From the NCBI RefSeq assembly GCF_046630445.1, contig NC_092343.1, positions 138,067,501 to 138,131,500 of the forward strand: DNA of 64,000 bases, in the 5' to 3' direction. This stretch comes from Rutidosis leptorrhynchoides (Eukaryota; Streptophyta; Magnoliopsida; Asterales; Asteraceae). The position numbers and the translations under genes were made by a program. The notes under the pieces were generated by a model. It searched no databases. It was not told the origin of the DNA and was given only the letters and a program-made list of their open reading frames with translations. Within the stretch, counting starts at the first letter, position 1, and each line of letters opens with the position of its first letter. Below, one piece after another: positions 20,212 through 33,267 of the stretch.

Positions 20212-20608
20212 TGATAGATACTTAATAATACGATTGGATAAATGATGTAAATAGAATAGGAATTATAGCTTGAACAGTGATGTAAATGGAAAAATAACTT
20301 TATTAATAACTGAAAATAGAAATGGTAACAATTAGAAAAGCTACACACCTGCAAGCTTTCTGCCCAAGCCAACTATGGCCGACTCTAAGACTCAACAAAA
20401 TGGGAATTCCATTGATACCTTTCTCAACAAGACACACCTATTTATAATACTAGATTGAAAACAGAAATAACAAACATATCTAATATGAGCCTCCATTCAA
20501 ATCAATTCATCTCAGCCTTCTATTTCTTTATCCTTCCTTTGTATGCTTTTCATACGATTGGACTTGGGTTTGTCTATCTTGGGTTGGGTCATGGATGGAT
20601 CTCTATCA
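20212..20608 (-). repeat. 5' LTR of the gypsy element
   Basis: 397 bp, the partner of 7696-8093. The flank aatac at 20609-20613 is the second target copy. Confidence 0.85.
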
Positions 20609-20669
20609 AATACATACATTATTAGTTATTGGATCATAACACAAGTAAATTAAACTAAGAGATAAATCG

Positions 20670-20820
20670 TACTTCCTTCATCCCATAGTTGTAGTCAAAG
20701 TGTCCTTTTTTTACTGGGAATTCTCACTAAATAAAATTTTCACCAATCAAGTTTTATATCTAATCATTTAAGTTTTTTTTATTAGTTTAACAACTTTGAC
20801 ACTTATAATGGACAAAAGTA
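20670..20820. mobile_element. Possible Stowaway-like MITE
   Basis: It begins TACTTCCTTCATCCCATAG and ends GGACAAAAGTA. The inner parts of both ends (GTCAAAGTGTCC and GACACTTATAATGGAC) are roughly inverted copies. TA lies at both borders. It is about 150 bp, in the 3' flank of the TNL relic. The terminal repeats are imperfect. Confidence 0.35.
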
Positions 20821-20837
20821 TTTTTTTTTTTACTTTT

Positions 20838-21494
20838 TTAAAAGTAGAAATAAATATTATATATGACTATAATATTTAAATATAATTTTAATTTAATAGA
20901 AGGATACTGTATATACCTATGTATTCGTAATGTTTCATACAAAGATGTCATAAAGCGCGTAATATATAAGGATATCCGGAAAAAACGTATCATGACAAGG
21001 AAGTACTCTCCGGTAGTTAACTGAAAAGGGGAGAGATCACTACCAATTCTATAATTCCATGATGTGTAATAACTCAACGCATCATCTTCTCCTTCAATAC
21101 TTCCATCATCATACACAAAACTCACCCCACACTCTTTTGTAAGTTCAACGTTTGAAACGTTAATAGTAACATGATCACCAGGTTCCATTTCATTTATTGT
21201 AAACATCCAATGACTTATATATGTTAAATACTCCTCTTCTTCCCTTAAATACAGATCTTCAGGATGTTGGTATATCCAATTGCGGTTCTTTGTTACACTA
21301 CTAATTTTTATATTTGAGAGACCGGCTCGTGTTTGGCTGTCAAACAGAATGCAGCAGAAATTCAATCCTCTTAGTTTTTTCGGAGATGAAGGAATGGTAA
21401 ATGATATTGATGGTCCATCATTTCTTTCACTAATGCAATTCGGCATTATTTTACCTCCATATATTATGCTGAATATCCCAAATTGATAATACAT
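20838..21494 (-). pseudogene. TNL exon 5: post-LRR (C-JID/PL) domain
   Basis: It begins after the acceptor AATGGACAG at 21495. It carries GPSISFTIPSSPKKLRGLNF at about residues 27-46 and ELTKECGVSFVYDD at about 112-125, typical of the jelly-roll-like domain at the C-terminus of TNL proteins, which contributes to effector recognition. The end from ~20930 on is hydrophobic and AT-rich and may be read-through past the true terminus. Confidence 0.75.
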
Positions 21495-21564
21495 CTGTCC
21501 ATTTTTACAATTAAACCAACTTGATTAATTACAATCATACATACATGTTATATCTATCTATCTA

Positions 21565-22109
21565 TCTTCTATAGTTAATATTAAAATCCTATAATGATGA
21601 TTTCATTATTAGGCTAATTTCTTTGTTAAGAAAAAATTAAAAGAAAAAAAAAAAATCTAAGCATGGTGGGTGATGTCATTAATCTAAATAATTTTGAATT
21701 AAAATTAAATCTTATTAATTATTAATTATTACTATTAAATCTTATTAATAATTATTTTAATTATTAAAATTAAATAATTTTGAATTGTTTTAATTAATTA
21801 TTTTGAATTGAATACGAGAAAGTATAAAAGCTAGGCAGAAAGAAACCAATTCTAAATTTATATTTTAATTTTACACTTTTAAAATAAAATAACAATCGAT
21901 ATTATCTCTTATGATTGGATGTGGATTGTTTAATATGCATTTTAGGTGTTTGATGAAATGTTCAGCTGACGAGTTTCTTAGTCGGACTATGTGGTTTCAC
22001 AAGTCATTAAACTAAATAACTTTAGTATTTACGCTCACTTAATACTTAAAACATATTATTAAACTGTTTCGTTTAAACAAACCCGTGGTTTCACGGGTTA
22101 TTTCACTAG
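21565..22109 (+). mobile_element. Small non-autonomous Helitron in a TNL intron
   Basis: The 3' end has a perfect hairpin, CCCGTG-GTTT-CACGGG (22082-22097), followed by TTATTTCA and CTAG at 22106-22109 with T next. A 5' end TCTTCTATAGTTAATATTAA follows an A at 21564; the exact start is uncertain because of a TCTA repeat at 21553-21564. About 545 bp, AT-rich, non-coding. Confidence 0.7.
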
Positions 22110-22152
22110 TATATATACAAAATAAGATCAAGATAAGCTAACTAGACAAAAC

Positions 22153-23013
22153 CTGGATTTGCGTCTTCAAAGTCATGAATATAATCATATCTACGTGTTA
22201 TGATGCACTTGTTTTTAACGAAGTCTAATTTACTCCATCCCAAACTACGCAATACTCTTTCATCTACATCTACCATTGATTCGAGTTTTAGCACACCTTC
22301 AATTTCTATGGGCCATAATGTAAAACACCAAAATCCATATGTAGCACCATTGGGGACATTTTCCGGTCAAATACGACTTTAGGTATCAATGCAGCACAAT
22401 AGAGGGCGCTAAGACGTGTTAAGGAAGGTGGAGGATGTTCGATTGATGTCAACATTTCACACTGATCCATACTAAGGTACTCGAGTCTACGAAGGGTTCT
22501 CAGACAACTGGGCATTGATTCAATTGGATTTTCATCTAAAATTAATTCCTTCAACATAATTAGGCTACTAAAGTCCGTGGGAAATGATTCACTTGACAAT
22601 TTATTACTTCTTAGTGACAACTTTACTAATGAACATGGAAAAGAAACCGGTAAGAACTTCAAATTCCATGGTATCGCCATCACAATGGAAGAGGTTGATG
22701 TTTGTGAGTTCATACCAATTTGAGACTCACCAAATTTACAGCCATCTAGCAATAGTGTTTTAACCTTCTTTAATCTTTCTAATAGAAGATTTTCAAGCTT
22801 GTTGCAGTAACTCAAATCAACGAACGCAAGCTCAAGACATTCCTCAATTTACTCACATATCTCAATTAAACCTACGCAATCTGTAGCAGTTAACCTTTCA
22901 AGTGCCGAAAGTTCGAAAAAATCACTCAAACTACGAAGCCTTTTACAAAAACTCACATTAAGGATCTTCAATGATCCTAGCAATCGTGTATCTTTTGAGC
23001 ACGATTCAGATAA
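22153..23013 (-). pseudogene. TNL exon 4: leucine-rich repeats
   Basis: The acceptor is at 23014-23015 and donor CCAG|GT at 22153/22152. Leucine-rich repeats are visible (LGSLKILNVSFCKRLRSL, LENLLLERLKKVKTLLLDGC, LVKLSLRSNKLSSESFP, LKELILDENPIESMPSCL). The region continues into a linker leading to the C-terminal domain. A TAA at 22849-22851 and a frameshift near 22305-22312 break the frame. Confidence 0.8.
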
Positions 23014-23096
23014 CTACATCAAATGAGTATACATATTATCAACTAATTTCAGCGACTCAACATGAAAGAACGAATTAGATTATTTTGATTAATTAC

Positions 23097-23423
23097 CTTT
23101 TGCCTCTTTTTAGGTTGTTTTGGATTACTAAAAGACATGTCAAAAGATGTTATATTGCTATAAGACATGTCAAGAGCAACTAGCTTCTTCAGTGGTAAGT
23201 CTGAAGGCATTAACTCTTAAGGGAACCGTTGCATGCACAACCATCTTAACTTTTTAGGAAATTTATCGTATGACCCATTGAGTTGCACATAATTAAGTTG
23301 AAGTAGATTTAGATCATGCATCTCACCTAATGCATCCTTTTCCAACTCAAATAATGATCCACGTAACTTTTCCTTTTGGAGCATATTCATATCAAGAGCA
23401 AGGCCTTTAATATTTCTCATTCC
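23097..23423 (-). pseudogene. TNL exon 3: NB-LRR linker and first repeats
   Basis: Starts after acceptor TTATAG (23424-23425) and ends at AAAG|GTAATT (23097/23096). It contains NIKGLALDM, LLQLNYVQLNGSYDKFPKKL and RWLCMQRFP, the standard TNL pattern following the NB-ARC. A TAA at 23217-23219 lies just after the FP of that motif; the frame beyond (LMPSDLPLKKLVALDMSYS) is still recognisable. Confidence 0.8.
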
Positions 23424-23528
23424 CTATAAATAAAGGAACCTCAAAAATATTAAGTCGACTTCATGATAAGTAAATCGAAATAATATCATTACTACAAATT
23501 AGATATTAAACTACATATGGTCTCTTAC

Positions 23529-24272
23529 CGTCTTGTTTTTCAACACTTTGTATGACTCTTTATGACGCCATAATCTACTACGCTCCTCTGGATTCTCAGG
23601 TGATTCTTGATGTACTGCATCTTTTACCATCTCTTGAATTAATGAATGCATCATGAACTTGTTACCCCCTCCAATACTAAGAAGGCATCTGTCATTGAGA
23701 TTAATTATCCCAGATATTGTGTTTATCTTGCATGCCTTTAATATTGTTTCTGCAATATCTCTATCCATCCCAACAAAAAAACAAGCAATATGCTTAAACA
23801 ATTCATTGTCTTCGGACTCCAAAGACTCTAAGCACATTTTCAAAATATTGTTTATACTAGAATTGGGCCCTTGCTTTAGCTTGTTAATGCATTCTTCCCA
23901 ATAAGGAACATCTTTTGTATATAGAGAGCTACCCATTACTTTAATTGCCAACGGATGTCCTTCACAATACTTCACAACATTATCAGAAACTTCTTTATAG
24001 CCGTCTTTAAGTTCTTCACCCTTAAATGCATTATGAAATAGAAGTATACGCGATGCATCTTCATTCAAGCCTTCAAGTCTGTGTTGTGTAGGCTTAGGTC
24101 CATCTTGCAGGTTGAATAGTTCACAACTCTCTGTCAACGAGGTGTTCGTTGCCGTTACTATAATTTTACTTCCTGGATGAAAACCTTTGTTTCCAAGTAA
24201 CACATTTAACTGATAGACACTATCAATATCGTCAAGAACTAGAAACACTTGGGAAAGTGCATTTTCAATAAT
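23529..24272 (-). pseudogene. TNL exon 2, second part: NB-ARC kinase-2 to winged helix
   Basis: Starts at the insertion junction with the ALSQVFLVLDDIDS kinase-2 motif. Then KIIVTATN (RNBS-B), CEGHPLAIKVMGSSL (GLPL type) and a winged-helix segment ending in a methionine-handle variant (KFMMHSLIQEM, for the usual MHD). Donor at 23529/23528. It is open over ~245 residues, with no lesion in this part. Confidence 0.85.
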
Positions 24273-24827
24273 TGTTAGGTCCGATTAAACAACCTAGAAC
24301 TTTTACAGTGATCAATAAACATGATTTCTTTATCAATAACGAAGAATAGTCTTGTTGCGGAATAATTGATTTGTGAATAATAAGAACAAACACACAATAT
24401 GAAATGATAAGAATAATTGATAGAGAAGATTTGATTTTATTGAAGTAATCGATGTTTTACAATGAAGAACATATCATCTATTTATACTAAGAAACCGAGG
24501 AAGCATCATCCTCGTAATATATCGTTTCCTAACTAATTAACCAAAATAATAGGAAACTAGATAATATCGAATCAAATCAAATCTTCTATTAGAATGCAGA
24601 GATATTCGCTTAGATGTAATCTCTTCATTCTTATCTTCAAAGATACACGCGTATTTGAATAAGTCTTCCAGCTATCATTTTAAGTATGTATCTTCAAGAG
24701 CTAATTGAGTCTGTATTGCTTCTGACTCTGTATCCCAGACTCTGTTCGCCAAACTCTATATTACAGACTTAAACAAACTTAACCAATATGGTTTGACTCA
24801 TCAGATTCTAACATATTTTTCCGAACA
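24273..24827 (-). repeat. 3' LTR of the SIRE-type element
   Basis: 555 bp, TGTTAGGTCC...CCGAACA read on plus. It differs from the 5' LTR by a 7-bp indel (absence of GCCAGTT near 24675) and scattered substitutions, so it is an older insertion than its nested passengers. Confidence 0.85.
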
Positions 24828-24990
24828 ATCTCCCCCTATCTGATGATGTCAAAACCCCAAAAGTAAATAACAATAAACTTGATTTATTCAAACTTTATTT
24901 AACTATTACAAAAACTTAAACTAACCACAAGCTTATTAATCACTTTCTTCTACCACTCTTCCTCTGCTTTCGAAGCACCCATTCTAGTCT

Positions 24991-26945
24991 TCAGATTCTT
25001 TGTAACTTGTCAAACTCTTCTTTAATTTCTTCAACCTTGAATCTTAGACCTGAACTATCTTTAATTACAGAAAGAATTCCAAACAAGTAGCTCACCAATG
25101 TTCTTCTGAATGGTAAACTTTGCTTAGAAATACACTTGTCAAGAAGTGCAAGTAAGTGGCTTGGTTCTGTATCTCTGAATTTATCAACCTTCATCAAACA
25201 AAAATTTCCTTTTCTATCTTTATACATCAACCCTTCAGGATCTGCCACATACACATTTTCTTCAAACTTCAGGTGCCTTGGAACTAGAAATCTTGGTTCT
25301 TTTTCATTTTCAAAGATCAAATTTACCCCTTCAATCTTCTTCCTCTGTTCCAAACTATAAATCATACAATAAGAATCATAATCCTTCTGCTCTATCATCC
25401 CCAACTCATATGACACATGAACCAACATATGAATCTTATTCAACACTTCTGTTTTAACATCCCAGTCTTGATAATTCTTAATGCACCTAGCCAACACCCT
25501 CCATTCAACAAAGCCCAAAGCATGTAACTGATCCAAATCAACAGTAGCTTGCCTTCCATCAGATAAAGCATATCCCAGACTAATCATTCCATCTTCTCTT
25601 CTTCTCACAGTACTACCCAAAATTATGTAGCTTTCATAACTTTTGTACACAAAACACCTGTTCAGCTTTTCTCCTAACTCTATTTCTTCATTGAGCTTCT
25701 TCAATTAACCTTTATCAAGTTTTGCTGCTTTTTCTTCATCTTCTATCTTCTTCAAATAACCTTCAACAGACATACCTGCATTTGCAGCAACTTTTCTTAA
25801 CAGATCATCACTAACCTCTTCTTTTGGAGTTAGCTTTCTCTTCCCTGCAGCTTTTTCTTTCTGCTTTTGTGACCAGGTAGATGTTGAAGTTTGCTTGGTA
25901 GTATCCTTCTTCTTTTGACTTTTGGTCAACCTTCTGTTCAAAGAAGCTATAGGCATGTTGTCTTGTTCATCTGAGTCTTCATCACTATCATAATCATCCA
26001 AGTGAATAAACCCAGGCTTGCATCCTGATCCAATCTTTCTTTTTGAAATTTGCTTCTTTCTTGTCATCTTTAAATGTGGTGATTTGGGTTCATCTGTTGT
26101 TTGTTATGGTTCTTGCTCTTTTTGTTGTTGCTCAGTATCTTGTTGTGTTTGCTGTTCAGATTGTTGCTCAGCTTCCTTTTGTTGTTGTTGCTCTGCACCT
26201 TTTTGTTGTTGATCAGCATCTTGTTGTTGTGAATGCTCCCCCTCAACATATATGTCTTTTCTTGCTCCCCCTGAGCCTTTGACTCCCCCTCAGCATTTGA
26301 GTCATCCTTGTTGTCTTTGTTGGAAGCTTCTCCTTTACCTTCAGTCCATGCTCTCCAACCCTGTACATTATCATCAAAAACTTTATACCTTTTAACTGGG
26401 ATTTTCTCAATCTCTGCCTTCCTCTTCTTCATCTCCCCCTTTTTGACATCATCCTCTTTAGTGGAATAATGAGGAGGATCCACATGAGATATGTGATCAT
26501 AAATCTTTTCTTGAAAATGTTTAATATTCCCCAGTTCAGAAGACAAGTCATAAAACCTCAGAACGTAAGCTATGCACATCACCTATAGCAACCTCTAAAG
26601 ATTCCAATCTGCTATTAACTTGCTGCAACTCAGCAGAATTGGCAAGAGGTGGTTACCTGCTTGTACCTGCATCATCAACCTTGTCAAATTCCCAACCAAC
26701 CTCCTTACCTCCTCCAGCTGATTACTGGTTGTCAAGTTATTATTCAAGTTATTTAACCCAGCCTGCACACCTGCCAGCTTGACATCAAACTGCATAGTCA
26801 TGTTAGTCAAAGCATTTAAAATGCCAACCAAATGATTTGGTGCCTTAGGTTGGGGTGGAACCTCAGGAGCTTGTGTAGGTGGTGGTTGAGTGTCCTCACG
26901 AGTCTCTGGTTGTGAGTGATCATAAGACACAGAAGATTTTGAGGC
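24991..26945 (-). pseudogene. SIRE-type 3' accessory ORF region, distal part
   Basis: Four open pieces (26945-26595, 26582-26070, 26067-25705, 25704-24991) are separated only by single stops or shifts and look like one decayed ORF. The first is proline-rich with a coiled-coil-like LNALTNMTMQFDVKLAGVQ. The middle pieces are Lys/Gln/Asn-rich and basic. The last, 237 residues, has a compact mixed sequence (GYALSDGRQATVDLDQLHAL, then RRTLVSYLFGILSVI) but no domain I know. The position between pol and 3' LTR is where Sireviruses carry envelope-like ORFs; no transmembrane pair is evident. Confidence 0.6.
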
Positions 26946-28310
26946 CTGTATATAACGACCCATCCAAATCCATATGGACGATTACATTACATTTGGTCCC
27001 ATTGCGAGGTACTGACCTCTATATGATACGTTTTACAAACATTGCATTCGTTTTTAATAGACAAACTTTCATTACATCGAAAGTTGACAGGCATGCATAC
27101 CATTTCATAATATATTTAAACTATCAATGACTCAATAATAATCTTGTTGAACTCAACGACTCGAATGAAACGTCTTTTGAAAGATGTCATGAATGACTCC
27201 AAGTAATATCTTTAAAATGAGCAAATGCACAGCGGAAGATTTCTTTCATACCTGAGAATAAACATGCTTAAAAGTGTCAACCAAAAGGTTGGTGAGTTCA
27301 TTAGTTTTTCATAATCAATCATTTCCATAATTTTTATAGACCACAAGATTTCAAATTCATAAATAAGGTGCAAGTCTGCTCACTGCTGAAAATCCATTCA
27401 TACGAATTAAACACCTGGTAATCGACATTAACAAAATGCATATAGAATATCCCCCGCATACTGAATTCGCAAATATGCTCACAACATACAAACATGCCAC
27501 TCTTTTAAAAATGACGGTTGTGTGTACACCTCACAAACAGGTCAATTCTTTTAAAGTTGGCATTTGTATACTAAAATCGAAGTACTAAAGCAGTTCAAAT
27601 TCTCTTACTGGGGCTTGTCAAGGCCCATAGATCTATCTTTAGGATTCGCATCAATTAGGGTGTCTGTTCCCTAATTCTTAGATTACCAGACTAAAAATGG
27701 GTGATATCCGGTGTATTCGTAACTCATTCGTAGAATGTTTTTAAGTACTTGTGTCTATTTCGTCAAACATTTATAAAAGCAGCGCATGTATTCTCAGTCC
27801 CAAAAATATATATTGCAAAAGCATTTAAAAGGGAGTAAATGAAACTTACGATACGATATTTGTAGTAAAATATGCATACGACGGTACTGAATAATGCAGG
27901 GTTGACCTCGGATTCACGAACCTATATAATTTATATATATATTAACACATATAATTGTAATCGAACAAATTTATGTATTATTAGTGAATTAATTGTTATT
28001 TTAATTATGTGTTTCATTAATAACCTAATTAATTACATTTATTAATATTTATTATAAAAATATTAATATAGTTATGTTATATGTAGTAAATATAGTTTTA
28101 TATAATTAATAGTAATTTGATAAAATAATATTGATAATAATAAATAAAAAGTTGTTTCATCCTATAATAATAATACTAGTTATAATAATAAAATGGTAAT
28201 TTTTATAAAAAGGATACTTTTAATAATAATGAATACTAATAATAATAACTATAAAAATAATAATTGTACTAATAATAGTAATACTAATATTTATATTAAT
28301 AACTATAATA

Positions 28311-28508
28311 CAACAACAACAACAACAAAACCCAATACCACATAAGTGGTGTATGGGGGAGGTGAGATGTAGACAATCCTTCCCCTATCCGAGAATAAAG
28401 ACAAGTCATTTCTCCACCCAAAGTGGAAACACTCTCAAACGTAGAGAAAGTCATCCATCTCTCTATTCGACGGATAGAGAGATTGCTTCCGAGTGGACCT
28501 CCGGCCAA
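28311..28508 (-). mobile_element. SINE, 3' part, with TTG-repeat tail
   Basis: On the minus strand it ends in (TTG)n at 28329-28311. It contains GTCTACATCTCACCTCCCCC and ACCACTTATGTGGTATTGGG just before the tail, the pattern of plant tRNA-derived TS/Au-type SINEs. About 200 bp; I do not see a clear A/B-box head, so it may be 5' truncated. Confidence 0.65.
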
Positions 28509-28677
28509 TAAGTAGGAAATTTTTTTAAAATAATTAAATTAAATTAAAAATAAAATTGAGACTCCATGAAAATGGTAAAATCAAATTTCCATGAGTTTTA
28601 AATCCAACCTGAAATTTAATTTAGGCTTTAATAACTATAATGATAATAATATTACTAATAATACTACTAATATTTAT

Positions 28678-28678
28678 G

Positions 28679-28752
<74 letters not shown>
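28678..28752. repeat. AAT trinucleotide microsatellite
   Basis: About 24 consecutive AAT units inside an already AAT-rich stretch (28080-28760). A plus-strand poly-Asn frame here is an artefact of the repeat. Confidence 0.9.
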
Positions 28753-30119
28753 GAGACTACCTTCAAAACAAAGCCCTTAACCGTTCCTCTATTTTTTTCT
28801 TTTCTATTTTAATTCACGCTTTAATTTTATTTAACATGTTTTCGTGGCCCAATTCCAAAAGCCGAACTACTCGATCTCAGCCCAACTCCTTGATTCTAGC
28901 CCAACTCATACAATAAGTACACGACCCAACATACTTAATGGATCTCACAACAGCCCACTTATGATTTAATTGGTCCAAGATGTATAAGGGTTCGATGCCC
29001 AGATAGGTTCACGAAATAGCAGTCGAAAGGGAAAAGAAAAAATAATAATAATAGGGTTTCGGTTTTTAATTCACCATCGTTATCATCATCATTATGTTAT
29101 CTTCATCATCATTCTTCTTCGCATTTAATTAACACAGAAATAGCAAACTTGCTGTTAGAAACGAAAGAAAAAAAAATATATAAGTATGATAGTGGTTCGT
29201 GATGAATTAATCAGAAAATAGAAACATGGTTCGTGGGTGTTGTTTCCGACGATTATAAAAGAGAAAAGAAAAGTAGTAGCTGCAGCAAAAGTGGATATGG
29301 TGAACTTCGACTGAAACAGAAAACGGGTATCAAGTGGGTGATGTGATCGATGGTATTTGATGAAGGTAGTCGATGGTGTTTGTTGTTATGGTGAGAGTGG
29401 TTTATGGTGGTTGTTTTGGAGTTCGAACAGAATTTTAGAAGGAGAAGAGAAAAGGATGATGATGTTTATGGAGTTGTTTGATGGCCTGAAACAATGATGG
29501 CAACAGGTTGGTTTTTAATGTTGGATTGATGGTGAATTTTGGGACGTTTGGGTGGTGAACACAGAAGGAACCGAATTATAATAGTGACAACGGTTGAGCA
29601 GTAACAATAGTTTTAAACGAGTTGTAGGTTGTCACTTTTCAAGCTGTAAACCAGGTTCACTATTCATCATATTTATTAGAGTGAAAACAAGAACACAATA
29701 GTAGTCTTCTGGGTTCTGTTGATTGGTTCACGACAGGACATAAAAATATTATTGGGTGCTTGGTGATCATAGAACGGAATTAGAAATAGGTTATATTCAA
29801 GTAGAAACAGAAAAAAGAGAATCGTTCGTGGGTTTATGAAGGTGACGATTGTGGTGGGTTTCGAATAAGGTGGTGCTCGAGCAAGAAGAAATAGCAGCTG
29901 TTCATAGGTTGTGGTTGGGGTTTGGTTGGCGAAATAAGCAGCAACATACTTCGATATCATGGTGGTATTTGGACAGAAAACTAAAAAGAACTAAATGGTG
30001 ATGTTTTAGTGGCTACGGTGGTGATGTGGGTGGATGGTTCAAAGGTTGATGGGTGTTGATGCATATTTTGTATGGCCGTCACTGAGCGACTAACATCTAT
30101 CCTTACATTGTACACCTAG

Positions 30120-33100
30120 TGAAAGGACCCGTTCATATACATTATAAACGATTCACAATAGTTGATTACATTGCGAGGTATTTGACCTCTATATGATACA
30201 TTTTACAAACATTGCATTCGTTTTTAAAAGACAATCTTTCTTTACATCGAAAATTGACATGTATGCATACCATTTCATAATATCCAAACTATAAATGACC
30301 TAATCTGTCATTTACTTAATAATAATCTTTAATGAACTTCAACGACTCGAATGCAACGTCTTTTGAAATATGTCATGAATGACTCCAAGTAATATCTTTA
30401 AAATGAGCTAATGCACAGCGGAAGATCTCTTTCAAACCTGAGAATAAACATGCTTTCAAGTGTCAACCAAAAGGTTGGTGAGTTCATTAGTTTATCATAA
30501 TCATTTATTTCCATCATTTTAATAGACCACAAGAATTTCATTTCCAGTTCTCATAAATATACGTCCCATGCATAGAGACAAAAATAATCATTCAAATGGT
30601 GAACACCTGGTAACCGACATTAACAATATGCATATAAGAATATCCCCTATCATTCCGGGATCCTCCTTCGGACATGATATAAATTTTGAAGTACTAAAGC
30701 ATCCGGTACTTTGGATGGGGTTTGTTAGGCCCAATAGATCTATCTTTAGGATTCGCGTCAATTAGGGTGTCTGTTCCCTAATTCTTAGATTACCAGACTT
30801 AATAAAAAGGGGCATATTCGATTTCGATAATTCAACCATAGAATGTAGTTTCACGTACTTGTGTCTATTTCGTAAAACATTTATAAAAGTTGCGCATGTA
30901 TTCTCAGCCCAAAAATATAAAGGGTAAAAAGGCAAATGAAACTCACCATACTGTATTTTGTAGTAAAAATACATATAACATCATTGAACAAGTGTAAGGT
31001 TGGCCTTGGATTCACGAACCTAAATTATTTATATATAATTATGTATTTGTCAATATTTGTCTAATACATTAAGTTAAGTCATAGTGTACCACAATCCTAA
31101 TGCTCGAGTCTAGTATGCAAAGGTCGACAAAAATTAGTTTAACTCCAAATGATTTCAAAACTTTATAAATGTTTTATAATTTAAATATCGTCGTTTTATA
31201 TTTTTAAAATATTTTTTTTTTTTTAAAGATTTAATAAAGTAAATAATATAATTCGTTTATAAATAAAATTTTATATTAAAATATACTTTTATATATCTTA
31301 AGTAATAAAACTTATAAAGTTCATTTAATATCATAAAAATACTGCGATAGATTCTATTAAGGTAGTTATATAATTTGTATTACATTTCTAGTTAATAATA
31401 TAGTATTGATAATAATAATAAGTAACAGTCGTGTTATTTTGGAATAATAACAATTTGATAAAAAAAATTAAGACAACGATATTAACGACGATAATAATCA
31501 TTTTTACGAAATTTTAATTGACTATAACTTTTAATCCGTCCATCAAATCTATTTGGCATCTAAAGGAAAAGTTCTTAATTTTTTTCTAGCTTTTTAAGGA
31601 CATGCAAATCTTATATCTTCCTTCAACTATAATATAACAACCTTTAAGATTCGGCATAACCTATCTAAGGGCACTATCAAATTTACAAGCATGCATAATC
31701 CTATTTTCTCGAGCACTAGTCAGGGATACACTATTAGTATGTAAAAATTAAATTAGGAGTACTCACGTATCAATATTGAGGTTCAATATTGTAGGAAAGG
31801 TACGTAGACGCAATGGAGGTGACAAACACTAGTTTAACCTCACAAGCATACCCATGAACAATACCCATCACCTCCATAACCATAACTCATAATTTCCTTA
31901 GCTCTATCCCGCTCATAAAACCCGTTTTGAAATAACTCGCCCATGACCTCGTCGTAGTATTTTATGTATAATAATACTAATAATAATAATAATAACACTA
32001 ACAATAATAATAATAAATATAATTATAGAGAGAGTGTGAGAGATAGATAGTTAGAAAACAATTATGATCGATCCTATATATATAGATTTATAAATAATAT
32101 AATAATATAATATAATATTAATAAAAATTAAAAACATGTTGCATAGTGAGCCGCCACCAAAATATGTCGGCACAAGATTACACGTTTCGTGTAGATAGGT
32201 ACACGATTCGTGTATGGTGTCTTCATGAAAGTTGTAGATTTTTGAGTTACGGTCGTTTGGACACCGGAATCACCCTTTTTCGAGTCAGTATGATTTAGTT
32301 ATGATTTTTCTCGTGCAAGTGCGCAGGTTTAGTGATTTCCAACATTTTAACTTTCAATCTTGTGATGAAATGTTGTAGTCTTTTGGTGCTCATTAGAAAT
32401 CTTTATTTTATATTTATTTTTATTTTTATATCATTGAAAATCCATAAAAATATTTTATAATCAAATTCTATTATATCGAAAAAAAATGTGTTTGTACTAA
32501 ATTGAATAAATATAATTTAGTTTTCCAGAATTAGTTATATTCAAAATCATTCTTTAAAAGGTTTCATCTATATCGTAAAACGTCTTCAATATTAAGAAAA
32601 CTAAATAATTAACCTACCAAGTGACACAAGTCAATCATTGCAAGGTACGCTTTTGATAATTAAACGAGACTCTCCGCTAACCTCTGTCTAATCCTCAATA
32701 ATAACACTTTTGTTCTTACATGGAATCACTTTACTAAATATTCCGAGTACCGTTAAAAGTAAGAGTTTTCTAATTCAAGTGGACCTCATAACAAAGACTC
32801 GTAATTATAATTCAATGTACCTGATAAATCAATCACTTGATATTATCTTTTAATCTCATTGATAAACTTACATCGAACAAATACGTTCAAGTAAAGTATT
32901 ATTTACTAACTACTGTGATAGCATTTCTATGTTCATAAAATAGATCTCGTAGCTTATATTCATATCAACTAATTCGTTCAATGCTTTCAAGTCACATAAT
33001 AATCTCATAATCTATTTTTGTATCACCAAGCTCTTAAATGTTTTATCAATATTTCTTAGCTTAAAAAAAATACACATATGTACATACACATACATTTCTA

Positions 33101-33267
33101 TTTACACATTTTTGTTCGTGAATCGTCAGACATGGTCAAAGGGTAATTGATTACATGAATATAGTTTTCAAACTTTTCGAGACTCAACATTACAGATTTT
33201 GCTTATCGTGTCGGATACATATAAAGATTAAAGTTTAAATTTGATCGGAAATTTCCGGGTCACTACA
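30120..33267 (-). repeat. 3' LTR of the young element
   Basis: TGAAAGGACCC...GGGTCACTACA. Non-coding. It includes the conserved module with hairpin CAACC-AAAA-GGTTG at 30464-30477. Confidence 0.9.

Larger units (their letters stand above)
7696..20608 (-). mobile_element. Ty3/gypsy element lacking pol, split by a copia insertion
   Basis: Two ~397-bp LTRs (7696-8093 and 20212-20608) begin TGATAGAT and end ATCTATCA or a one-base variant. They are flanked by a perfect 5-bp target duplication, aatac, at 7691-7695 and 20609-20613. In minus orientation the order is 5' LTR, gag start, [copia insert], rest of gag with a zinc knuckle, aspartic protease, a short 3' tail, 3' LTR. Reverse transcriptase, RNase H and integrase are absent: protease-region sequence passes within ~200 bp into the 3' tail, so pol was deleted. 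Stops and frameshifts occur in gag. The element depended on helpers or is simply decayed. Confidence 0.85.

Noticed and set aside
22200-22382. Plus-strand 60-codon frame
   Set aside because: Antisense to a TNL exon.
28591-28812. Plus-strand frame rich in asparagine
   Set aside because: Produced by the AAT microsatellite; no flanking coding signal.
30568-30974. Two identical short frames in each LTR of the young element (also 37976-38382)
   Set aside because: Identity simply reflects the identical LTRs; the frames are not kept in the related module at 3640-4120 or 59810-60290.
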